A stretch of 64,000 nucleotides of DNA, taken from Oligoflexia bacterium. Lineage in GTDB: Bacteria; Bdellovibrionota; Bacteriovoracia; Bacteriovoracales; Bacteriovoracaceae. The translations under genes were made by a program, and so were the position numbers. The notes under the pieces were generated by a model that saw only the letters and a list, made by a program, of their open reading frames with translations, did no database searches and was not told where the DNA came from. Below, piece after piece: positions 55,990-63,316 of the stretch. The stretch lies in NCBI GenBank assembly GCA_024229115.1, contig JAAEST010000103.1, positions 1-64,000 of the forward strand, in the 5' to 3' direction. The first letter of the stretch is position 1. Each line of letters begins with the position of its first letter.

Positions 55990-58507
55990 TAGCAGGGCGT
56001 TTAAGGCTTAATAAATGATTAAGCCTTTTCACACGATAGCGCTTAAAGATTCTGAAGAGTTTATCAGGAAATTCTTCAGGAGCTTTTTCAATCTTCTCAC
56101 GAGGAATCTTTCTTACAAGCTCAGCTTGTTTCCCTTTATCATCTTTTTCATAAATAAGGACGATGTCTTCTTTGTAGTCATAAACAAAGAGTTTATCTTC
56201 CGTCTTAAGTTTATTATCAAATTCTTCACCAACTGCTTCTTCCATAGAAAGAACAATCGGACCTTCATCAATTCCTGATGGCCCAGTTCCAACAGCATTA
56301 CTTCCTAGAGATCCACCAGTCGAGGCGATACCACGACCACTCGAACTAGATCCACCTTTCGTCGACGCTGTTGAGTCTGCTTTTGGAATCGTTCCTTTAG
56401 GGTTCTTCTCTTCAGGACGCGGAACCATTTTAAATGGATCAGCATCGCTTGAGTTCTCATATGTCGGCTCACCTGTCGGAGCTGCCCCTGTTCCTGCTAC
56501 AGGTGCTGGAGCATTTGTCGACCAACTCGGTTGCCAGCGAACTTCATCTGCTTTTGTTTTTCCGCCACGACTTACATAATTCTCTTCTTGTCTTGGTGTT
56601 GCACGCTTCACATAACCACGACGTGAAGGATTCGTTCTTTCAATCGCACTATCAAGTTCTTCTGCGAGACTTTCCATTCCACCATTCTTAAAAGCATTCA
56701 ATCGATTTAGAGCATCGGCTCTCTTTTGCTTTTGTCCACTTTGAAAGTCCGCCTCAATTGAATCGGCCTCACTCACAATCCAGTCACGAACTGAATTTCT
56801 GGCCTTAAAGATAGCATCGTCTACAGTCATCGACCCTGTAAAGGGATTCGCTCCCATAAACTCCGGCCACTCCATTTCCTTCAATTGCTTAAAAACTCTT
56901 TCTTGCGCCTCTGGCGATGAATCTCTCTTCAACGCCTGCTCTAGGTGATCAAGCTGCCTCGCCACTCGCTTGGCTTGTGTTATCTGGACATCTTCAGCTG
57001 TTAAATGATCTTCGATCGGATCATTCGGAATATTTAAATCAGGAGCAGTATTATTGCTAAAGGCTTCCATTGTCATTTTGTCATTTGCTCTTCTAGCATT
57101 TGCAACAACAGCACAACTTAGATGATCTGCCGCTTCGAGCATATTACTTGTTCCTTCCGCCCCCATATTTATTCTTAAAAAAGTAGCTAATTGATCTTTT
57201 TCTAGACCATTCTCAGCTTGAGGAAAGAAATTGAAAAAGTTATAATCAGGATTACACATTGTTTGAGTAATTTGAGCTAATTGCTCACATTTTCTTGCTG
57301 CTTTAACTCTATTCATTTCACTATTCACTTGATCACTAGAAGCTTCTAAACCGAGACGATATGCAACTCTTTGAAGAGTCATAAGGTTTCTTGCTGAATG
57401 TGATTTGTAGTCTTCAAGCTTACTTGAATCATTTGTGAGTAGAAATAGATGATTGTAATCGGGAGTTGCTTTGACTCTAATTTGAATTTTTCTAAAAAGC
57501 TCAATCTTATCAGATGATAGACCTGGAAATTGCTCTGCTTTATCTGAAATTAAGAAAAAATTTTGTTTTAAGTTTGATAAGTGATTTTCTTTTTCTTGCT
57601 GAGATAGACCAAGAGAATTCGCAATAAAGTTATCAAATTCCTCATTTGTTCTAAAAGAAAATGTAAAGTTTTCAACAAGGTCTGTATTTAATTGAAGCTC
57701 GTCATTAATATTATTTTCATTAAGAATATTTGCCGTGGCTTGGTTGATTCCTAAAATATCTCTTTCAATCTCACTAACCTTAACCTTTCTTTTAAGCTTA
57801 TAGTTTGCGTTGCCTTTAATTTCATCAACTAGTCGTTTATCAAAACCATTAAGACTTGCAGGAGGGCCACAAAATGCTTTTTGCTCTAGTGGACTAAATG
57901 ATGAACTAGAGTTTTGACTTCTTTCAATATGGCATTTATCAAAGTGTTTTTCTTTTAAGGTATTATTTATTTCTTCTATAGAGCTAGCAGAACAGCCAAC
58001 TCTGGTAAGATATTCTCCCATATTACTAAAACCACAAAACTTTCTATCATTGTCATTTATTGAAGGATTATAAAGATGATCATCAGTAATAATATTTTTT
58101 GCTAAAGCTATAATGCCTTCTGTCGCTTTTACTTTTATAGGATCTTTAATGATTTCTAAATCACGATAAAAATCATCTCTTGATTTACAAAAACTCACTC
58201 CCGTATCATGCTGACATTTACAACGATCCATCAAACTTGATTGGGATGAAGTTTCCATATCTCCAAAGTCAAAAAGATCTTCCGTTGCTTGTTCTTCCCA
58301 GCATCCTATTTGAAAAAAAGGTTGAAGCTGAGTCGATAAATCTTCTACCGTTTCTTGTCCGTTACCTTGCTCTCCAGTTGTCCCTTGATTTAAACAATAG
58401 TTAAGTTGTTCTTCAGAAAGCTCACGACTTGGACAAACTTTTTCATAGACTTGTGAAAAAGAATTAAAACTCATTAAAAGAAATAGAATGAATATACTTG
58501 TCCTCAT
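55967..58507 (-). CDS. Large exported protein of unknown function
   Basis: 846 residues with a signal peptide (SIFILFLLMSFNSFS). The first 230 residues hold about ten cysteines (CPSRELSEEQLNYC, CKCQHDTGVSFC), suggesting disulfides. A long helical middle follows, then a Gly/Ser/Thr low-complexity linker (about 665-745, with PAPVAGTGAAPTGEP) and a short charged C-terminal part. No family was recognised. The design suits a secreted or surface protein. It diverges from a trypsin-like protease gene. Confidence 0.6.
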   Translation of the reverse strand: MRTSIFILFLLMSFNSFSQVYEKVCPSRELSEEQLNYCLNQGTTGEQGNGQETVEDLSTQLQPFFQIGCWEEQATEDLFDFGDMETSSQSSLMDRCKCQHDTGVSFCKSRDDFYRDLEIIKDPIKVKATEGIIALAKNIITDDHLYNPSINDNDRKFCGFSNMGEYLTRVGCSASSIEEINNTLKEKHFDKCHIERSQNSSSSFSPLEQKAFCGPPASLNGFDKRLVDEIKGNANYKLKRKVKVSEIERDILGINQATANILNENNINDELQLNTDLVENFTFSFRTNEEFDNFIANSLGLSQQEKENHLSNLKQNFFLISDKAEQFPGLSSDKIELFRKIQIRVKATPDYNHLFLLTNDSSKLEDYKSHSARNLMTLQRVAYRLGLEASSDQVNSEMNRVKAARKCEQLAQITQTMCNPDYNFFNFFPQAENGLEKDQLATFLRINMGAEGTSNMLEAADHLSCAVVANARRANDKMTMEAFSNNTAPDLNIPNDPIEDHLTAEDVQITQAKRVARQLDHLEQALKRDSSPEAQERVFKQLKEMEWPEFMGANPFTGSMTVDDAIFKARNSVRDWIVSEADSIEADFQSGQKQKRADALNRLNAFKNGGMESLAEELDSAIERTNPSRRGYVKRATPRQEENYVSRGGKTKADEVRWQPSWSTNAPAPVAGTGAAPTGEPTYENSSDADPFKMVPRPEEKNPKGTIPKADSTASTKGGSSSSGRGIASTGGSLGSNAVGTGPSGIDEGPIVLSMEEAVGEEFDNKLKTEDKLFVYDYKEDIVLIYEKDDKGKQAELVRKIPREKIEKAPEEFPDKLFRIFKRYRVKRLNHLLSLKRPATTLDQTS

Positions 58508-58704
58508 ATATCAAGTATCGGCATTAAGTACTGAAATATTAAATAAATTTACAGGTGTCCAAAGTTTATACAGTATGAATATGTTACAATTTTTACAATG
58601 GCCTTTATTGATGGGGGTGTCGGAGATATATCGATTTTGGCATAAATAATGCAACATTTTGGGTGAGGCTTAATAGAAAGAGTAAATGGCTTGAGGGGGC
58701 CAAA

Positions 58705-59661
58705 GTGAGAACATTACTATTTACACTTTTATTTCTACTATCAGTGAGTACTTTTTCAAGTACTGGAGCTTCATTTATGCAGTTAGAGGATTCAACTGGG
58801 GAATGTGAAAAGCAATCTTTTGAGATACCCCTTAATGAACAAAATATTCGAGACATTCATAAGCCATTAGATATTGAATTACACTCTTCAGGGAATTCCG
58901 AAATAACTATTCCTAACGACCCGAGAGAAGTTTTTAAAGGAAAAGATTCTGATAGTGATAAGCATTGGATGCAGGCAGTGGGAAAACTTTCTCTTCCTGA
59001 TTTTAATGATCCAAGTAAGAAGAAAAACTGCTCAGCTTCTTTAGTCGCTGAAAGGTCTCAAGATGATGCCAATGTTATCGTAACGGCTGCTCATTGTTTA
59101 AAATACTGGATGAAAGGTACGCAGTCTAATCAAGATGGAAGTATCACTTTCACAACATTAGAAGGAAGCCACGTTTCGAGGAGTTTTAAAGCTTCAGATA
59201 TTATTTATCAAAACTATAGTGATAATGATGTAGCCATTATTAAGCTTAATCAACCAATTAAGAAAGATGTTATTAAGCCACTGATTGTTGCAAATCAGTA
59301 TCGAGCTGATATTTTTAATCAAAATAAAAACGCTCGAATGGTTAATGCTGGATATTTTAATGATATCTCTATTGGAGACAGGGGGAAGAACTTAACTCAT
59401 CAAGAATGTAAGATGGCAGGCAGAACATTTAATAAGAACTATCTCAGTACTACTTGTATTTCATATGGTGGGGGATCTGGCTCTCCACTTATTGTAGCGG
59501 TTGATCGATCAGATGCAAAACAACAGTCAGAGGGAATGGAATATCTCTTTGTTGGTTCACTGGTAGGTGCAGGTAGAGATGGTCATTACCTAGCTCAATT
59601 CGCAGCTCATAGTGAATATATAAGAGAACTTGTAATGGGCATTAGAAATAATCGTCCATAA
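58705..59661 (+). CDS. Secreted trypsin-like serine protease
   Basis: S1-family protease of about 318 residues with a signal peptide (TLLFTLLFLLSVSTFSSTG). The triad is visible: His130 in VTAAHC, Asp175 in NDVAIIKL, and Ser258 in GGGSGSPL, where the usual GDSGGP reads GGSGSP. GTG 58705 has GAGGGG 7 nt upstream; the in-frame GTG at 58663 lacks this and would precede the signal peptide by 14 residues. Probably digests prey or extracellular protein, by analogy with predator proteases. Confidence 0.8.
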   Translation: MRTLLFTLLFLLSVSTFSSTGASFMQLEDSTGECEKQSFEIPLNEQNIRDIHKPLDIELHSSGNSEITIPNDPREVFKGKDSDSDKHWMQAVGKLSLPDFNDPSKKKNCSASLVAERSQDDANVIVTAAHCLKYWMKGTQSNQDGSITFTTLEGSHVSRSFKASDIIYQNYSDNDVAIIKLNQPIKKDVIKPLIVANQYRADIFNQNKNARMVNAGYFNDISIGDRGKNLTHQECKMAGRTFNKNYLSTTCISYGGGSGSPLIVAVDRSDAKQQSEGMEYLFVGSLVGAGRDGHYLAQFAAHSEYIRELVMGIRNNRP

Positions 59662-59694
59662 AAAAGGACAAGAAGGATTACTCCCCCTTGTCCT
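59661..59694 (-). terminator. Candidate minus-strand terminator
   Basis: AGGACAAG (59665-59672) pairs with CTTGTCCT (59687-59694), with an inner GGA/TCC. Read on the minus strand the stem is followed by a run of T; on the plus strand there is no T tract. It would end a transcript entering from the right, of which there is no gene. Confidence 0.4.
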
Positions 59695-59747
59695 CCCGAG
59701 TTAACGTCTTAAGACCAATAGAAGCAGTTTTAAGATGATTATTGTTA

Positions 59748-59765
59748 ACTCTATAGATAACAAAA
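59748..59765 (+). repeat. 18-bp direct repeat, copy 1
   Basis: ACTCTATAGATAACAAAA, identical to the copy at 59874-59891. A second shared block, TGTCCTsCCGAGT, lies upstream of each copy (59689-59701 and 59858-59870, 12 of 13 identical). Confidence 0.9.
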
Positions 59766-59873
59766 TATCTTCCATGATTTACTCCTCGGAAGAAGGCTCC
59801 TCATTGAGCAAATTGAAGATACTTTGTTAGTAATTGAAATCATGCTATTATTAAGAATGTCCTGCCGAGTAGG

Positions 59874-59891
59874 ACTCTATAGATAACAAAA
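59874..59891 (+). repeat. 18-bp direct repeat, copy 2
   Basis: Identical to 59748-59765. This copy directly precedes the terminator stem at 59895, whereas copy 1 forms part of the long stem with 59815-59829. Confidence 0.9.
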
Positions 59892-59894
59892 GCT

Positions 59895-59924
59895 AGCCCC
59901 TGTATATCAGGGGCTTTCTTTTTT
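59895..59924 (+). terminator. Intrinsic terminator
   Basis: AGCCCCTG (59895-59902) pairs with CAGGGGCT (59908-59915) around TATAT, followed by a T-rich tail. No protein gene ends within 230 nt upstream, which argues for a non-coding transcript here. Confidence 0.85.
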
Positions 59925-60024
59925 CTGAATTCCAAGTCCCCAATATTTCATAAATGATCTAGTTTTATTAAATCTGATAAGTATAAAAAATACCCACTTC
60001 CCGCAATTACAAACAGTTAGCTTT

Positions 60025-60053
60025 TTGACATGGTATTCATATTCTCATATAAA
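60025..60053 (+). promoter_or_regulatory. Near-consensus sigma-70 promoter of the regulator/RiPP-like operon
   Basis: TTGACA (60025-60030), a 17-nt spacer and TATAAA (60048-60053) give an almost perfect housekeeping promoter. Transcription should start near 60060, which rules out the in-frame ATG at 60030 as a start for the regulator. Confidence 0.75.
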
Positions 60054-60086
60054 CCAGGCAGTTTAAATAATACCAAAGAGGTTAAA

Positions 60087-61469
60087 TTGTCACGTTTACA
60101 GTTTCTAGTTGTTGAAGATGAGTCGCTTATTCGAAAGTTTTTGGTTAATGAACTTGCAAATTTTGGAAGGGTTTTCGAGGCTGAGTCTGAGGAAAAAGCC
60201 AATCAGATATTAGAGAATATAAAGCCAGATATGGCCTTTTTAGATTTGAACCTTACTGACACGAATAAGTTTGAAGGTCTTAATTTAGTTCAAAAATGTA
60301 GTGAGAACAATATTCCATCCGTTGTTCTTACTGGACATGAAGAGCAAGTCATAGTTGATGAGGCTTATAAAAGAGGAGCCCACCATTTTTATTCAAAAGG
60401 TGACCTAGCAGGACTTGGTGGATTAGATTCTTCGATAAAGAACTTTATAAAGTCATTAGACAGCAAACCATTAGAGAAGTTTTTTGAGAAAGAATTTATT
60501 ACTAAAAACGAAGTTTTAAAATCTAAGATCAAGCTACTTGAAACTCAAGTTTTGAACTTTAAACAAAATATTTTGATAACAGGACCTAGTGGATCTGGAA
60601 AAACTAAGATTGCTGAATATGTGCACACTCTCAGTAAATCTAAAGGTGAGCTTGTTAGTAAAAACCTAACAGAAATTTCAGAAAACTTAATTGAGTCAGA
60701 ACTATTTGGTCATGTAAAAGGTGCCTTTACTGGGGCAAATGAAGATAAGGTTGGCTTACTTGAAAAAGCAAATTGTGGAACATTGTTTTTAGATGAAGTT
60801 GGAGCTCTTCCAAAAGCTATACAACAGAAACTTCTAAAAGTAATTGAAGAAAAAACGTTTTCACCTGTTGGCAGCAATATTGTTAAGAAAGTTGAATTTA
60901 ATCTTATAAGTGCAACTTGTGAAAACTTATTTGAAAAAATTGAGAATGGAGAGTTTCGATTAGATTTTTATTTCAGAATAAAAGGAATTGAAGTTGAGCT
61001 ACCTGCTCTCGCTGAAAGAAGGGAAGATATATTACCTCTTTTGACACATTTCTTAGCTCAAAATAAAAAGAAAATATCAATTTCTGATGATGCAAAAAAA
61101 GTTCTTCAAAATTATGACTGGTATGGAAACGTTAGAGAATTAATTGCTTTCTCTAATGAGCTTCTAAGTTATTCGAAAGGATATATAGAAGTGAGCGATC
61201 TACCTATTTATATTCAAAATAATACAAATCCACTAGAGAAAAAAGAAGTAGCCTCTTACAGTGGGTACTTAAGTCCTAAAATGTGGGAACACATCGAAGA
61301 ACATGGGATGCTGGATTTAATAAAGAAAATTGAACAAGAAGCTTTTGCAGAATCTGAAAGACGAATCGGCCGCAAGGTAAACGCAATTTCTAAAATGCTG
61401 AATATCTCAAAGACTATGTATTACCGCATCGAAGAAGAATACGATAGCAGTAAAAGGATCCTACAATGA
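60087..61469 (+). CDS. NtrC-family response regulator (REC - AAA+ - Fis-type HTH)
   Basis: Sigma-54 activator of 460 residues. The receiver domain has its phospho-acceptor near Asp53 (AFLDLNL) and the switch SVVLTG and YSKGD. The AAA+ domain shows Walker A GPSGSGKT near 166, the sigma-54 contact GAFTGA near 212 and GTLFLDEVGALP. The C-terminus, VNAISKMLNISKTMYYRIEEE, is a Fis-type helix-turn-helix. The start is TTG with GAGG upstream, as the promoter overlaps earlier start codons. It heads an operon of overlapping small-peptide, binding-protein and YcaO genes. No kinase gene is adjacent. Confidence 0.88.
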   Translation: MSRLQFLVVEDESLIRKFLVNELANFGRVFEAESEEKANQILENIKPDMAFLDLNLTDTNKFEGLNLVQKCSENNIPSVVLTGHEEQVIVDEAYKRGAHHFYSKGDLAGLGGLDSSIKNFIKSLDSKPLEKFFEKEFITKNEVLKSKIKLLETQVLNFKQNILITGPSGSGKTKIAEYVHTLSKSKGELVSKNLTEISENLIESELFGHVKGAFTGANEDKVGLLEKANCGTLFLDEVGALPKAIQQKLLKVIEEKTFSPVGSNIVKKVEFNLISATCENLFEKIENGEFRLDFYFRIKGIEVELPALAERREDILPLLTHFLAQNKKKISISDDAKKVLQNYDWYGNVRELIAFSNELLSYSKGYIEVSDLPIYIQNNTNPLEKKEVASYSGYLSPKMWEHIEEHGMLDLIKKIEQEAFAESERRIGRKVNAISKMLNISKTMYYRIEEEYDSSKRILQ

Positions 61470-61609
61470 ATAACAAGCATGAAATAGAAAACCTGATCGC
61501 GAAGATATCTTTGGGTTGGAAGCTCTATAAAAATACCGATGACCAAGAAATATTAGATGAAATAAAAAAAGAGTTAAATAAATTACAACAACAATTGGAG
61601 TCAAAATGA
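61466..61609 (+). CDS. Small 47-residue helical protein
   Basis: ATG overlaps the regulator stop (ATGA), and its TGA overlaps the next ATG in the same way. The protein starts MNNKHEIENLIAKISLGWKL and ends IKKELNKLQQQLESK. It is highly charged with a heptad-like C-terminus, probably a helix pair. No signal peptide and no known family. Coupled placement between regulator and precursor-like gene suggests a leader-binding, immunity or second peptide role; all are inference. Confidence 0.7.
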   Translation: MNNKHEIENLIAKISLGWKLYKNTDDQEILDEIKKELNKLQQQLESK

Positions 61610-61863
61610 AAAAAACAACAGTATCGCTACTTTCACTGTTATTAGCAAATACAAATATTACTGCTAATGATTTCTCATCAAGAGCTGAAGAAATTGAGAA
61701 GCTAAATGTGAAAAGTACAGTGAGAGATATTTTAGAGCATGTTAATAACGAAGATTTAACATTAAATGAGATTGAAAAAATTAAAGAGTTTTTAGAAAAA
61801 TACAAGAATGATATTAAGGTTAATAAAAAAGGTAAAGGTTCTGATGGTGGCTGGACTCTTTAA
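61606..61863 (+). CDS. Candidate RiPP precursor peptide (85 residues)
   Basis: The N-terminus KTTVSLLSLLLANTNITA resembles a short signal or hydrophobic leader. An acidic helical region follows (about 22-70, with EEIEKLNVKSTVRDILEH and LNEIEKIKEFLEKY), then a basic stretch, KVNKKGKG, and the tail GSDGGWTL. Small size, acidic leader-like helix, lysine/glycine junction and short glycine-rich tail are typical of precursors modified by YcaO enzymes; such a gene lies two genes downstream. There is no cysteine. TTGGAG precedes the ATG. It could also be an ordinary small exported protein. Confidence 0.6.
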   Translation: MKKTTVSLLSLLLANTNITANDFSSRAEEIEKLNVKSTVRDILEHVNNEDLTLNEIEKIKEFLEKYKNDIKVNKKGKGSDGGWTL

Positions 61864-63316
61864 AGTAATTATTTCTTTAACAATTTCCATTATCTCCTGT
61901 GAGGCAAAAGTGTTTGTATCTAATATATTTTCAGGTAGTGACTTTTTAGATCCTGCAAGAATTCAAACTGCAGGGCAGTATTTAACGCTACATCAATTAA
62001 CAAGAAATTTAATAAAATTAGATAAAAATGCACAAATAAGGGGGGATTTAGCATCAAATTGGAGTGTTGAAGAAAATTTTACAAAATTTAGATTTAAAAT
62101 TGATAAGAAAAAATTTAGTGATGGTTCACTTATTACAGCATCTGACGTTGTGAATACTCTTAAAAGACAGATGAAAATAAATAAGGCAAATCACTATAAC
62201 TTCGATGCAATAAAAAGAGTAAATACTCTAAATGAAAACGAAGTAGAGATTGTTTTAAAAAAGAGAAATGTTAAATTCATCAGGCTGCTTGCATATCCAG
62301 AGTTCGGAATACTGCATTCAAGTGACATCAATCGAAAAGAGAAAGAAACAACATTTAAAGTAAGCTCAGGGGCTTATTATTTAAATGAAGTAGGTAAAGA
62401 CTTTTATGTTATAAAGAAAAATGACTTTTTTGAAAAACATAATCAAAAATCTCCTCAAATTGTAAAGTTTGAATGGAGTACAAAGAGTCAAAAATTAAAA
62501 AGTCTTCAAGAAGGTAAGATAGACTTTGCTATACCCTTTGATCCATTAAATAAGGAAGAGTTTAATAAAATATTAATAAATAAAGAACTGAGAGTAACTT
62601 ATCCTGCTATTGGATACACTTATTGGTTAACTATAAATCCAAGAACCAAGTTTGGTAGTTCTAAGGATAGAAGAAAAGAGCTGCAAAAGATTTTAAGAAA
62701 TGCTGAATGGGAAATTGGGAAAGAGCCTTTATGGGAAAAAGCAGATCAGCTATATTTACCTGGGGGATTTGGAAGACCTGATGAAAGTTCCTTAAACCTA
62801 GCATGGAAAAAGATTGATGAGATAAAAATTGAACATTTAAAAGACGAAGAATTAAGAGTTATAATTTTGAAAGATTTTCCTTTTATAAAAAGCTTAAAGT
62901 CAGTTTTAACGAAAAAAGGATTGAAGCTACAAATAGATGTTGCTGAGTCGGCAGGAGACTTTTTTAATAAAATTAAGTCGAAAAAATATGATGTAATTCA
63001 GGCCAGAAACGACTTTTCAGCTGTAGACTTACATGAAAATTTACAAACAACTTTAAATCCAAATAACCCTCTTGTAATAACTACTGAAGAGAAGAGACAG
63101 TATCAGAGTGAGTTGAATAGTTCACTAAACTATAATGATGATGCTGAAAGACATAAAGTTTATGAAAAGATAGCCCTAGATTTGATTAATGAAGGTTATG
63201 TTTTTCCTGTTGCTTATAAGAGAGTGTTTTTTGTAAATAAAAAGAACGTTGATATATCAGCATGGTCCTCTCTTTACCCGGAAGTTTCAATGTGGAAGGT
63301 TGAAGTTAATGAGTAA
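61844..63316 (+). CDS. Family-5 extracellular solute-binding protein (peptide type)
   Basis: About 490 residues, resembling oligopeptide/dipeptide-binding proteins of ABC importers. RFKIDKKKFSDGSLITASDVVNTLKR is the family signature, with later GYTYWLTINPR. The start ATG 61844 has AAAGG upstream and gives a signal sequence, VAGLFKVIISLTISIISC, with a possible lipobox at IISC; the in-frame ATG at 61808 lies deeper in the previous gene and adds a basic stretch. It overlaps the peptide gene by 20 nt and the YcaO gene by 8 nt. No permease or ATPase gene is in the window. Confidence 0.82.
   Translation: MVAGLFKVIISLTISIISCEAKVFVSNIFSGSDFLDPARIQTAGQYLTLHQLTRNLIKLDKNAQIRGDLASNWSVEENFTKFRFKIDKKKFSDGSLITASDVVNTLKRQMKINKANHYNFDAIKRVNTLNENEVEIVLKKRNVKFIRLLAYPEFGILHSSDINRKEKETTFKVSSGAYYLNEVGKDFYVIKKNDFFEKHNQKSPQIVKFEWSTKSQKLKSLQEGKIDFAIPFDPLNKEEFNKILINKELRVTYPAIGYTYWLTINPRTKFGSSKDRRKELQKILRNAEWEIGKEPLWEKADQLYLPGGFGRPDESSLNLAWKKIDEIKIEHLKDEELRVIILKDFPFIKSLKSVLTKKGLKLQIDVAESAGDFFNKIKSKKYDVIQARNDFSAVDLHENLQTTLNPNNPLVITTEEKRQYQSELNSSLNYNDDAERHKVYEKIALDLINEGYVFPVAYKRVFFVNKKNVDISAWSSLYPEVSMWKVEVNE

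Larger units (their letters stand above)
59689..59924 (+). ncRNA. Candidate structured non-coding RNA, unknown family
   Basis: No gene lies between 59662 and 60086. The stretch is rich in pairing: CGTCTTAA (59705-59712) with TTAAGATG (59730-59737); a 15-position stem 59758-59772 with 59815-59829, one mismatch; CATGATTT (59773-59780, in that loop) with AAATCATG (59837-59844, outside it), which would be a pseudoknot; and GTCCT/AGGAC (59859-59875). It ends at a good intrinsic terminator. Ends and strand are inferred. It could be a small RNA or an attenuated leader. It does not look like tmRNA, SRP RNA or RNase P RNA. Confidence 0.5.

Noticed and set aside
59689-59924. 6S, tmRNA, SRP or RNase P RNA
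   Set aside because: The size does not fit RNase P RNA, and no tmRNA tRNA-like ends or tag frame and no SRP tetraloop are present; no long two-arm rod with a central bubble as in 6S RNA could be drawn.
61461-61805. Minus-strand open frame of 114 codons across the two small genes
   Set aside because: It is opposite the coupled plus-strand small genes. The plus-strand frames have ATGA junctions and ribosome sites on both sides.
61808-61843. Earlier ATG for the peptide-binding protein
   Set aside because: It adds 12 basic residues ahead of the signal sequence and lies deep in the preceding gene; ATG 61844 has a nearer ribosome site.
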